A DNA stretch of 64,000 nucleotides from Ypsolopha sequella (taxonomy: Eukaryota; Arthropoda; Insecta; Lepidoptera; Ypsolophidae), in the NCBI GenBank assembly GCA_934047225.1, contig OW203988.1, forward strand, positions 10,450,229-10,514,228. Direction: 5' to 3'. Numbering within the stretch: the stretch's first letter is position 1; the number at the start of each line of letters is the position of its first letter. The notes under the pieces were generated by a model that made no database searches, was not told the origin of the DNA, and worked only from the letters and a program-made list of their open reading frames with translations. The position numbers and the translations under genes were made by a program. Below are positions 23,996-35,459 of the stretch, one piece after another.

Positions 23996-24507
23996 ATTTA
24001 AATTACATTTATGTATTTTTTGATTTGACACAAGTATCACAATTACGAGTATCAACGAAAAAATTCTGAAAGATCACTAAAATCACGAAAAACGTAATTT
24101 AGCGTAGCAAATAGATATTATTTTTTTTTGTTCCTAATTGAATTTTGTTTTTGCGTTAAGAGTTCAAAGTATCTTATTTTTATAATCTGTAGTATTTTTT
24201 TCCTTTCTTTATTTTAAATGAAATACACAAACATTTAAAACTTTCTTGCTTGATTTTTCTGTACAGTAATAATGTTGAATGTTTGAATATTTCTTTTAAA
24301 ATAACGAAAGGAAATAAAAAGTTTAAAAAATCTGGAAAGGCTACTTTCATTTCTTTACTCTATAAAAAAAAATGTAGTTAGATCAGTAGCCTGATTATAC
24401 TTGTTCCAACGCCAAATGACGTTTTTCATGATTTTAGTGATCCTTTCCATTATTTTTCTCGATGATTGTGATACTTGTGTCAAATTTGAAAAATACACAA
24501 TTTAATT
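23996..24507. mobile_element. Inverted-repeat element, about 510 bp
   Basis: The left arm (about 23996-24096, with TTGACACAAGTATCACAATT and GATCACTAAAATCA) is matched in reverse complement at about 24419-24507. The arms are roughly 90 bases with mismatches. The centre is AT-rich and non-coding. Confidence 0.7.
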
Positions 24508-24752
24508 CAAGTTATTTACTAGTTACACAAATTTTACTTGTTAAATATATTCTGGTTTCATTATGCTAAATTGTCCAAACAATATATGCATAGACGTATT
24601 TTTAAAGCTTCAAAATAATTTGAATTTCCGTAAAGTTAGAATGTTAAAATGTTTTTCGTAAAAAAAGTATGTATTTGTATTGAATCTTATGTATATTTCA
24701 ATAAATACGAGGTCAACAATTATATATTATTTAACATGGTTGTTAAAAATGA

Positions 24753-25558
24753 CTAGTGCTTGTAGTACGCGACGGGCGCGGGGGCGGCATAGACGGCGGC
24801 CTTGAGAACGGGCGCGTGTGTGGGGGCGGTGTTGTGTACCACCGCGTTGAAGCCGTTGTGGTCGTCAGCGGTGTACTCCACGGTCCTGATGGAGCCGTCA
24901 GCCTCGTGCAGAGAGTACGAGCCTTTCACAACGTCACCGTCGCGCACCTCCTGCTGGGACTTGTTGTCGCCGGTGTGGCCGTCAGCGACGGAGTATGTGT
25001 ACTCGTACTTGGGGTAGGCCTGCAATGGTAGAGAAGGTTCTGATGACTCTGCTGTATATTACGATTCAACTTGGGCGGTAAAAATTGGCAAAATACTTAC
25101 GATTTCTTCGTGGTGTTCGGCGTATTTGACGACGGGAGCGGCGTACTTAACAACTGGGGCGGGAGCAGCGTGGTAGACGGTTGCGGGAGCAGAGTGATAG
25201 ACAGGGGCTGGGGCGGAGTGGTAGACAGGGGCGGGGGCGGAGTGGTAGACAGGGGCAGGAGCAGAGTGGTAAACAGGGGCAGGGGCGGCGTGGTAGACGG
25301 GAGCAGCAGCTACCAGCTTGGTGGCAACAGCGTGAGGCTGGTCGTGGCGCACAATACTCTGAGAGGAAACAGCCTCAGCCGGAGAGTAGTGGACAGGAGC
25401 TGCAGGCACAAGCCCAGCCTGGCACACCGCCACCATGGCGCAAAGGGCTACCAACTGAAAGTTGTACATGATATTTATTATTCAAACAAATTAAAAGAGC
25501 ATATTTTATGTGTTTGTTTTTAAGTCCTTATTACAATTTAACTTACTTTGGAGAACAT
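24753..25558 (-). CDS. RR-2 cuticle protein, 6-unit repeat copy, 210 aa
   Basis: Minus-strand exons are 25547-25558 (MFSK), 25101-25454 and 24753-25019, phase 0, with gtaagt donors and acceptors tttcag and gcag. Signal peptide [18 protein letters not shown]; then [18 protein letters not shown]; six VYHxAPAP units, the fewest of the four; then [11 protein letters not shown] and the RR-2 domain. Exon 3 protein is identical to the copies at 6241 and 11548. Exon 2 resembles the copy at 6241 (RHDQ, VPA, APAPVV) more than the two duplicated copies. The 81-base intron has an in-frame TAA. The 3' flank shares the ATTTATTGAAATATA segment with the copies at 11548 and 20261. By family it is a chitin-binding structural cuticle protein. 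Confidence 0.93.
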
Positions 25559-25610
25559 TGTGTAATGGTTTTCAAACAGAAAATGATAATGAATCAACTG
25601 TGACACTGGT

Positions 25611-25617
25611 TTTTATA
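25611..25617 (-). promoter_or_regulatory. TATA box of the cuticle gene at 25558
   Basis: TATAAAA on the minus strand, 59 bases before the ATG. Confidence 0.7.
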
Positions 25618-25767
25618 CTGCAAGTTGCAGCCCCGAAGCTTAATACGAGCAAAGAACTAGTCAGACAAGCTTTGATACATGGACGACCTTGCCAGGTCAC
25701 GAACTTATTCACTCACTTGCTTCATACTTCAGTTTTGCTTCACTCGTCTTTGCAGATACATATCGAG

Positions 25768-26245
25768 GGCATCAGGCTGAAAGGGCGTATCTACAAAAAT
25801 ATAAATGTATCGTCTAATTATTTATAAATATTTGTCTTTAAATTTAACAACGCCTTTTCACTTCGTAAACTTAGGCATAAAATAGTTACTATAACCAGTT
25901 GAGCAACCGTTACTTTTTCAGTACATCATAGAGCTAATAAATATGGAGATTCGCCCAAAAAAGTTGGAAATTTCGGATCTCAGAAAATCTGTAGATACGC
26001 CTCTTCAGTTTGATGCCCTCGATATATTCCTAATATTTTGATAAAATTGCTTGACATTTTAAAGTTTTTGAAAAAGCGGAGAGGTGTGAGTAAAAAAATA
26101 CGCCTCTTTAGTTTGATGCCCTCGATATATTCCTAATATTTTGATAAAATTGCTTGACATTTTAAAGTTTTTGAAAAAGCGGAGAGGTGTGAGTAAAAAA
26201 ATACGCCTCTTTAGTTTGATGCCCTCGATATATTCCTAATATTTT
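25768..26245 (+). repeat. 103-bp tandem repeat linked to a MITE end
   Basis: Units start with ACGCCTCTTYAGTTTGATGC at 25997, 26100 and 26203, a regular 103-base period. The third unit is cut at 26245 by the LINE, and the array resumes at about 29752-29917 (next unit start 29814). An inverted partner of the unit start, GAGGGCATCAGGCTGAAAGG, lies at 25765-25797. This suggests that the array grew from one end of a TIR element. Confidence 0.85.
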
Positions 26246-29200
26246 ATTTTTTATTTTTATTTTATTTTATTTTGAAAAACAAACAGTCTTACAAGAAAAT
26301 ACAAACAGTGAAATGATAAGTAGACTTATTATAGACAGATAGTTTTTCCAAAATTATCACACAGTATATCTTTATAAAAATACCGAAACGTTAACAGTTA
26401 AAGATTAACAGACTTATTAGTTTAATAGACTTATGAACTTAAAAGAACAGAACATTTTCAAGAAGTACGTTATTATGTAACTTGATATTAAACATGAAAT
26501 AGTAAAGGCACAATCGTGAGTCTGTTCACTCGAGTTTTTAGTTGGGTTAACTATGACGGAAGAAACCTAAACATTAAACAGATTATTATAGACAAAAATA
26601 GGTTCTCGAAAACTATTACATAGTGTGCTATATATAAAATTACGAGACATTAACAATGAAAGCACTTACTGATGAAGTATTATTAACTTAAGAGAACAAA
26701 ACAATTTCAAGAACAAAATTAAAAAATTACCTTATTGTTAAACACGAGATATTAGGGGCACAATGGTGCTACAAAAAGAGGTACATGTTATTTAAATTTA
26801 TATAAATACTGACGCACCAAATGAGACGCACAATAGTAAGTTATTATATTAAGAACGAACTTTTAACAGAAATAGGTATGACTATTTATTTAATTATGAT
26901 TTGGTTATAACAAATACAAGTAACGAAAGAGAAAAGCAGTTAAAGATTAATTACAGGAATATTTCAGTGGTTTTCCTTTTGAACACATTTAAAGACATTG
27001 AAAAAGGGTCCAGATCACTTAAGGAGTCATTGTACAAACTGCACACTCTGCTGATGAAACTGTTTTTAGAATAATTTGTTCTAGAAAATGGAATTGAAAA
27101 AAGATTTTTTGAACGGGTCATTAGGTATGGGACTCTAAAAGGGATTTTTTCGAGGAGTGAGGGGGAGTCGATCATACTATTGACAATTTTGTACAGGAAA
27201 AGAGCATCATATTGCTGTCTTCGTCCATGAAGCGAAGGTATATTGTGATATTTACATGAGGATTGGTAGTCAAAATGTTGATGTTGAGTCCGGTAATCTA
27301 ATGCTTTAACGAATTTCTTTTGTAATCTTTCAATACGCTCAATGTGAACATTATACTGAGGGTGCCAGACTACGGAGGCAAATTCAAGAACACTTCTGAC
27401 GTAAGCAAAGTATAGAAGTTTGTAAGTGGATGCCAGTTTAAAAGGTTTACCAAGACGCAGGATTAGTCCAAGCTGCTTATAAGCCTTATTTATAATAAGA
27501 TCAATGTGTTGATTAAACGACAATTTAGAATCTATTAAGATACCAAGATCCTTAACGACATCAACTCTGCATAAAGGAACATTGTTCAAGGTATAGTTAT
27601 ACGTTATTATATTACGTTTACGTGTAAAGGTAATAACATGGCACTTAGTAGGGTTAAGAAAGAGTTGACTTTGTAAGCAATATGTAAATATTTTATCAAT
27701 ATCAGTTTGAAGTTCCATGCAGTCAGAGGGGCTTTCGACAATTTTAAATATTTTTGTGTCATCTGCGTAAAGCAATGAGATAGATTTATCCATTACGCCA
27801 CACATATCGTTTATGTAAATAGTAAAGAGCAGAGGCCCCAGATGGGATCCCTGAGGGACACCTGAGCTAATTGGCATAAAAGATGACGTGTGACCTTTAA
27901 TAGTTACTGCTTGGGATCTGTTACTAATGTAGGACCTAATCCACCTATAAAGATTTCCATGAATTCCCATTAAATTTAACTTCTCTAATAAACAATTGTG
28001 ATTTATCTTGTCAAACGCTTTAGCAAAATCTGTATATATAACATCCACTTGTTTGTTTTCATTCATGGCTTTAAGAATAAAATCACTGAAATTTACCAAA
28101 TTAGTGTCAACACTACGTCCCTGAAAGAAACCATGTTGGTTCTGGGTGATGTGCGGTTTAATTACTTGAAATAAGACGTTACATATTATTTTTTCAAATA
28201 CTTTGGCAAGAATACATAGTTTGGAAATGGGTCGATAGTTTTTTATATCATGCTTATTACCACCTTTAGGTACTGGAGTTACAAACGCAACTTTCCATAC
28301 TTCTGGAAAAACACCTTCAGAAAGAGATTTCTGGAAGATCCATGCTAGCGGTATAGCAAGTTCTTCAGCACAATGAAATAAAAATAAGGGATGAATTCCA
28401 TCAGGACCCGCACCCTTGTTCCTATCGAGATTCTTTAGAAGTATGCTAATAATACCTGAGGTAATTTCTATATCAGATTCAGAAAGATCAATGGGAGTAT
28501 TGTTACAAATTGGCTCGCTACTCTTAAATTTAGGGAGGCCATCGCTAGGTTCAAATACAGAGTTAAAGTATTCATTAAACAGATTACATATTTCTGAGGG
28601 GTCTGATGAAGATTTTTTATCATAATTCATAAGTTGTGGTATATCATTAGATCTTTTTGTATGTTTGATGAAACTCCAAAAATATTTAGGATTACATTGT
28701 ATTTTTAACTCTGAATATTCAACAAAGTTAATGAAACACTTTCGCTGCATACGTTTTTCTCTGGCCCGGAGGAGTGAAAACGTTTGGTAATCAAGAGGAT
28801 TCCCAAATTGCTTCCACTTCCTATGATACTTAGACTTTTCTTTTTGTAGTTTAATTAAGGGTTTGGAGTACCATGAGGGGTGTTTATTTCTTCCAGAGCA
28901 GCATTGATGGGGAACATATTTAAGAATTATATTATTTACTATTTCATAAAAGGAGTCCAGGGCATCCTCAACACCATTACTGATAGAAAAAAGGGCACTC
29001 CAGTCAACTAACCGAAGTTCACTCCGAATTAGATCATAGTCGGCTTTGTAAAACTGCTTGACAATTCTTACATTTGCTGAGAGTTCTCGGTAAAGCACTT
29101 CGCCAGAGTCAACCTGTATGGTTACTGATTTGTGGAAGCTATCTTCACGAGTGAGTGGTGAATCACATTCTCTTACGACGCAGCTAACATTGGCAAAAAT

Positions 29201-29751
29201 TAAATCTAGAAGACGGGAAACACTGTTTCTTACTTTATTAAATTGGCTTAAGCCAGTTAATGACATGAAATCACTGATTAAAGTGCTATGAGTTCCACCG
29301 TTTGCTTCAATTTCAATGTTTTCAGTTTCTTGGTATCTGGGTTGGAACCATGTAGCATGGGGCACATTGAAATCACCAATAATAATAAACTTGTCTTCCG
29401 GACGTGAAGTTATTATTTCTGAGGTATGGTCAAAGAAATTGGTCAACATGGTAGTATGACTATAACCTGTGGGTGGGGGACTGGGAAAATACACACAAGC
29501 GAAGTTTAAACATGGGCCTGCACTATTATTGGTAGTTGGGATACTGAGCCACAAGTCCTCCGCTGGAGCGGGTGATAGCCATTGAATTCTAATAAAAGCT
29601 GAAATCTCTTGCCGTACTGCAATGATTACACCACCACCGCGTTGTTTTCCTGTCGATATAGTATCACGATCGCGACGATAGACAACATAGCGACTGTCAA
29701 AGTATTCAGCATTAAGGAAACCATCATTCAACCAAGTTTCGGTAAAATTGC
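26246..29751 (-). mobile_element. Non-LTR retrotransposon (LINE), 5' truncated
   Basis: A minus-strand copy with an A-rich tail (TTTTATTTTA repeats at 26246-26275 on the plus strand), a 3' UTR of about 700 bases, and one long frame (26951-29745). It is inserted in the third unit of the 103-base tandem repeat. The 5' end stops inside the endonuclease domain at about 29750. No clear target duplication is visible, because the site is low-complexity. Confidence 0.9.
26951..29745 (-). CDS. LINE endonuclease and reverse transcriptase, uninterrupted partial ORF
   Basis: About 930 codons are open with no stop. The N-terminus starts within the APE-type endonuclease at NFTETWLNDG, so ORF1 and the start of the endonuclease are missing. 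Endonuclease signature: IIIGDFNVPHATWF. Reverse transcriptase motifs in order: KNYRPIS, IYTDFAKAFDKINHN, SSGVPQGSHLGPLLF and the catalytic YADDTKIF, then VKDLGILIDSKLSF. The C-terminus has SLYNDSLSDLDPF and VFKRKTTEIFL. The layout fits the Jockey/CR1 group; the exact clade is not decided. It would act in target-primed reverse transcription. The lack of stops implies recent insertion, but truncation should make it non-autonomous. Confidence 0.92.
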
Positions 29752-29917
29752 TTTGATAAAATTGCTTGACATTTTAAAGTTTTTGAAAAAGCGGAGAGGT
29801 GTGAGTAAAGAAATACGCCTCTTTAGTTTGATGCCCTCGATATATTCCTAATATTTTAATAAAATTGCTTGACATTTTAAAGTTTTTGAAAAAGCGGAGA
29901 GGTGTGAGCAAAAAAAT
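29752..29917 (+). repeat. Continuation of the 103-bp tandem repeat
   Basis: Rest of the interrupted unit and one further unit (from 29814), ending at GTGTGAGCAAAAAAAT. Confidence 0.85.
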
Positions 29918-30092
29918 AAAAAAGGCAACAATAGTTCATTCGTCATTTCTAATGAATCCGAAAGATATAGTCTTCGATAAAAGTGCTAAGAATCCGTTCT
30001 CTTTTATGAAATTACGTTACTTGGAAGTATATCCTAAAGAGTAAGTCAGGGTAATTTGGACTATAACAAATATCTTAAAGTCAAATAAGTTT

Positions 30093-30428
30093 GGCGAGTG
30101 TTTTAAACGTAACCGAGTAATTTATTGCTCTTACGCCCGTGTATCATACTACGTTTTTCAATGCATATTGTGAGGAAATACAACAAATATAATCTTGTGA
30201 ACTTTAAATTATAATTGGCTCAAAAGGACTGTATCCAGAGCCGTTTAACAGTGGAAAAAAAATATAACATTTATGGTACACAGGAAAGGCCATTGTTGGT
30301 TAGCTAACCATTGTGAATAAATAAAAAAAAATAATAATAATAAAGCACTAGGACAAAATAATCGACTTTCTGTTCGGTTTTGATGCATACAAAGTGGGCC
30401 TTTGCCCACGAGCACTTGCATTGAAAAA
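30093..30428 (+). repeat. Dispersed repeat A, copy 2
   Basis: Same orientation and landmarks as 4637-5010 but lacking the first 60 bases of that copy. Confidence 0.8.
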
Positions 30429-31095
30429 TAACTTAGGTGATCTTGTTATCAATATTAGAAAGGTCCAAATATGAGTACGTGTATAATTGGGTGAGTTCAA
30501 TTAATTTGTCCGTATTATTTTCCTAAATTTTACAATTACAACCTAACCCACGCTTATTTTAGCTTTTGTCTTTAATTGTTATCTTAGATACAACCATGTG
30601 TCGCCCAGAGCAACATTTTCATACAGCCAAATTCATTCCGAAGCCTCGGTTCTCCATCTGGTAAATCTGATAGCAGCAATCCAGAGTACGAACGGAGGAG
30701 ATCCAGACCGCCCAAGGCATCGATACTCTCAATAGCTGCTACCAGATCTCATCCAAATCATAACTTGTCGGAGAACCTATAGGCTACGGAATGACTTCCT
30801 TTGTTTGAAAATATTGCTCTTGGCTATATTTTGTGCCGCTGAGTGTATCTCTCCACATTTCCTCTTTTTTAGATATCAAAAAATGGACTCAATACCTCCT
30901 TTGATTCAATAGATTGTGATGACTAGATAAGTGACAATGCAGTTCCGGTCGAAAGAATAGAAATGATATTCTTTAGCTTATATATTCATAAACAAAATTA
31001 GGACTTATCCAATGAATAAATCTTATTTAAAATTATCAGCCTAAAGATTAATTCCAGAACAAAACTATTTAAGTATTGTGTAATTTATCAACAAA

Positions 31096-34000
31096 ATGTG
31101 CTCATTTTTGGTTTGTTTGACAATTAATGTACTCGTATATATTCGTGTAAGTTGAAGTAAGAAGTTGCTTTTTAGAAAAATCCCCTCTATTCTTTCGTTT
31201 TTAAAGTCACACTTAAAACTTAAAGATTTGCCAAATTTATGTAATAATACCTATCGGAAATGTATAAAATGCTTTATATCTTTACAATTTGCTAACAGTT
31301 CACTAGAACATTTTGTTGGTGGCAGTTCACCTAAGTGTTCCAAAATGTATCAAAAGGTATAAGTGTACCCAAGTTTTATCCCTGAACTCGAATTAGAATA
31401 GTTTTATCCACGTGTTTATTAAGTACGTATGTATATGCACATTATACAATCTTATACAAAGTGTTTGTTTCAGATTATTTTATTGGTTTTCTTTGTGGGC
31501 TACAGTGTTGGTGTTTTTGTGAATCCGAACGAAAATTACGGCAACTATCTACCAGCGCAGTCGGAAAACAATGAAAATTGGCAGCTAGTCAAAGTTTTCC
31601 ATCCTCTGAAGTCACGAACGTGGTTCAAATATGGATCATATGTAAGTTATGAGCTTATTTACTAAGCTCTATGAATATGAGTTACTGTTATAATATTAGT
31701 TTAAGCTATATATATCTATAAAAACACATTATCACAATAATTACTTCCAGATATCTTTCGACTTATGATGTCGGCGTCAGTGGAATTAGGTAAAATAATT
31801 ATAATATTATATTATATTTATTTTACCTAATAGTTTATACCTAATAATTTATAGTTTAAACTAAATAAAAAACAAATATATTATAATATTATAAATAACA
31901 GAGTAAAGCACGGCCTAACATATGATGCACATAGATTCTTCGCCAATCTTCGGCAAAGGTTGTTGTTCTGAGCGCTCGAAAGACGATATATCTATGTCAC
32001 AGGTGGATTGTAAAATCCGTGATTTTGCAAAACCGCTAGATGTTTTACAAAACAGCGCTTACATGTTGCTTACAGTTAACATGCCGGATTGTATAAATGT
32101 TTTGTGTTTTTCAATGCAGCGGGTTAACGTTTAGCGGTTTTGTAAAACAGCTTCAAATGAAACGTTGAATTCTAAATTTTATTAAAAACAATATGAGTTG
32201 CCTCGCTCGGCTGCGCTACGCTCGGTTTCTTTTTTAATCTTATATGCGAACCTAACTCGCTCGTCTTCGCACCTATTTTTAGCTTTTGGTTGAAGACTTT
32301 TTACGTTACGTCTTAACGTGGGTTACAGTACTGTCAAACGTTACGCAATGACAATTCAGCTGAACCTAATTTAGCTGTTTTACATAACAGAGCTATTTTG
32401 GAAAACAGCTAGCGGTTTTGTAAAACAGATGATTTTACAATCCACTTCGACATCTACATAGACGTGTGATTATATGTTTATACAAATGTGTTAATTAATT
32501 ACCCGAAAAGGGTGTGTTGTAACACGTGCGTTACGTGTTACAACACACCCGGACGTGCTCCATTTGTACCTATACAATTGTTACAATCATTTGTCTAAAA
32601 ACAACTGCCAAAATGAAACACTTAAGACTGTACATGAGCCTAGAGCATCAACAACGCCAGACTTTCGAAAATTCGTTTGAAGAAATTCGGACTCTCCTTG
32701 TATTGAAAAATATATATTTGATTTATTGATCTTTTATCTAAGGATTCAACTTAAAAAACAATGTATTAAGATTTATACTTTTATCAAAAAACAAAATGTT
32801 TTCCACCCTCTTTTTCTTGGTTTTCAAACGTTCTTTTTAAGAACGCGGTTAAAATATCAACTTGATGTTTTTTTTTTTCTTAAAATAAGTAATAGAAATA
32901 TGAAGGGATTCTACTTAAATCCAGTATTTTTTTCTTAACAAAATATTTCAGTATTAGCTAAAAACACACCATTTTGTTGTTTTGCTGCGTGATCATTAGT
33001 ATAACGCGTCCAATAAAAAGAGGCCAATGAGCCAACATATAATCGCCTCTATTAAAAGCAAATAATGTCTTTGCCATTGGACTTATTGTGCTGGACGGGT
33101 AATAAAAAGGTTGCTAGGGTAGGCCATCCTCTTAAATGCTTCCGTTTTCAATTGTGTACACATGTTCTAAAATGACATTCACTTCTATCTCTTTGATAAG
33201 TTTTCAAATGCATAAGTTTCGAAATCCACTTACGTTTTATTCCTTTTGGGATATATTGGTGTAGCTTCGACAAATATATATTTTTTAATTTCTCCTCATA
33301 TATAAGGTTAAATAATATTAGTTGGCGAAACTCAAAACAAAGGTAGTACTAGTCTATATGAACAACTGTTTGTATGGGAGCTAAGCGAAATTCGCAACTT
33401 TTTTTCTCTTCTCCCATACAAATTGCCCCGATCAGCTGACTGGTCCAGTATGGAAAGGTGAAAACAAATTTTAAGAATTTCGCTTGGATCCCATACAAAC
33501 AATTGGTCATATATGTAGACTAGTACTACCTATGTTTTGAGTTTCGCCAACTAATATTATTTAACCTTATATAATAGGTATTATTATTATATTTATATCC
33601 TTGGATTATATTTCTATTGTTTTAGGAACAGACACAAGTAAGACTAATGGAGTCTTTGAAGAATATTTAGAATTTATACAACGTGTAACAGAAAGGTGTC
33701 ACCATATTTGAAGAGCTTATTCAGTTAATGGTATAGAACATCTTTTACTATGGATCAAAACCTGTAACTCGAAAAAAAATCAACTGTTTCATAGAAACAT
33801 GCAATGCCGTTCGGCTAAAATGTATGAAAGGGCAGATTTTTTTTTGAGATTTCAGTGTTGTCTCCATAGTAAAAGTTGTTCTATACCATTAATTGAATAA
33901 GCTCTTCAAATATATTATGGTTACACCTTTATGTTACACGTTGTATATTATCACTTACCACGAATAGCGTCTCTAAAATTCCATGTATTTTCTAGGCTTA

Positions 34001-35428
34001 CCCTAAATATGAGTTCGAGTACGCCGTATCAGACAAGACGACCGGTGACCACAAACACCACCATGAGACCAGGGATGGGGACAGGGTGAGGGGGGAGTAC
34101 AGCTTGGTGGAACCAGGTGGCTCTCTACGGAAGGTGGAATACGAGGCTGATGACCACAATGGGTAAGAATGGGATACCTAGTTGTGATTACATCATTTCG
34201 GCTTTTTCATGTAGGTAGAAACTTCTATGAACAAATGCTAATGTTTATTTAGACAAATAAATTATGAAGTCAATCCAGGCACTCCTGAATTTATCACTGT
34301 TATAAGTCAAAAAATTAAGCGAAGTATTACAATTTAAATAACAATAAAAAACTAATACAGTACCCTCTCGCTAATCCGCCACCAAAAAATCCGGACTACC
34401 GGCGGATTACCGAAAACGGCGGATTATAATGTACAAGAACATCAAATTGAGAAAAACAACAAAAAACATAGTAATTTTGTATTAGTACTTATGAAGGTAA
34501 ATACATATGTACATTTGTATTAAAATTTAAAAATGAACTGACACATTAACTGATTACTCAGATTTTTTTAAAAAATACTGCTCTAATTTGGCTTGTTTTT
34601 TACCAGAATAAATCTTCGTAATAACATGATTACAGAGAGACATCGACTTGCAAAAAATGGGCGGATTATAGTTTAAATTTGTGGATATATAAATAATTTG
34701 CAATATTCCGCTAAACACGGAATTGTGTTTAGCGGAATATTGCAAATTACTTATATATCCACAAATTTATGATGGACTTCCGCAAAGTAACGCCTTTTTC
34801 AATAAATTTTATTCGGATTATAGTTGTTGTCGGACTATCAAGCGGCGGACTAGCGAGAGAGTACTGTATTCTAAATTAAAATTATCTATGAACTAAACAA
34901 ATAAGAATCTACTATAAACATTTAATTAAACCTATCTAAAGCTAAAATAAATGATAAACCTTGCCGAGGTTGTCGCTGCCCCATGGCAGGGTGCCCAAGA
35001 CGCTAGCCGCGTTGCCGCGCTGTATGGCCAAGCTAATGCGTTGCCCAAAATAAGATTCAGTTCTTGGGTCACCCGACACGTCAACCAGCGCGACGAAATT
35101 TTTGTAACAATCGTTGTGCTTCTTTACCCCATAGCCCGAACGTTTTCAATTGAATTTTTAATAAGCATTAAATAAGCATGCATGGTTACCAGTAGGCAGT
35201 GGCGTGCACAGAACTTTTTTCCAGAAAAGCAATCAGAAGGTCAAGTGCGACAATAAAAAAAAAATGAAAAATGTTTAATAACACTTTGAAAAAGAAAAGG
35301 TTGTATGACGCCAGGGTAGCTGCCTTTCCTAGAGTGAACATTTTCATACAAACTTTTTTTTTTCAAAGTGTTATTTAAATTTTTTCATATTTTTTTTATT
35401 GTCGTACTTGACCTTCTGATTGCTTCTT

Positions 35429-35459
<31 letters not shown>

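Noticed and set aside
34951..35175. 74-codon GC-richer frame in intron 3 as a nested gene or exon
   Set aside because: No splice sites fit the cuticle gene frame, no domain is recognised and no start context is convincing.
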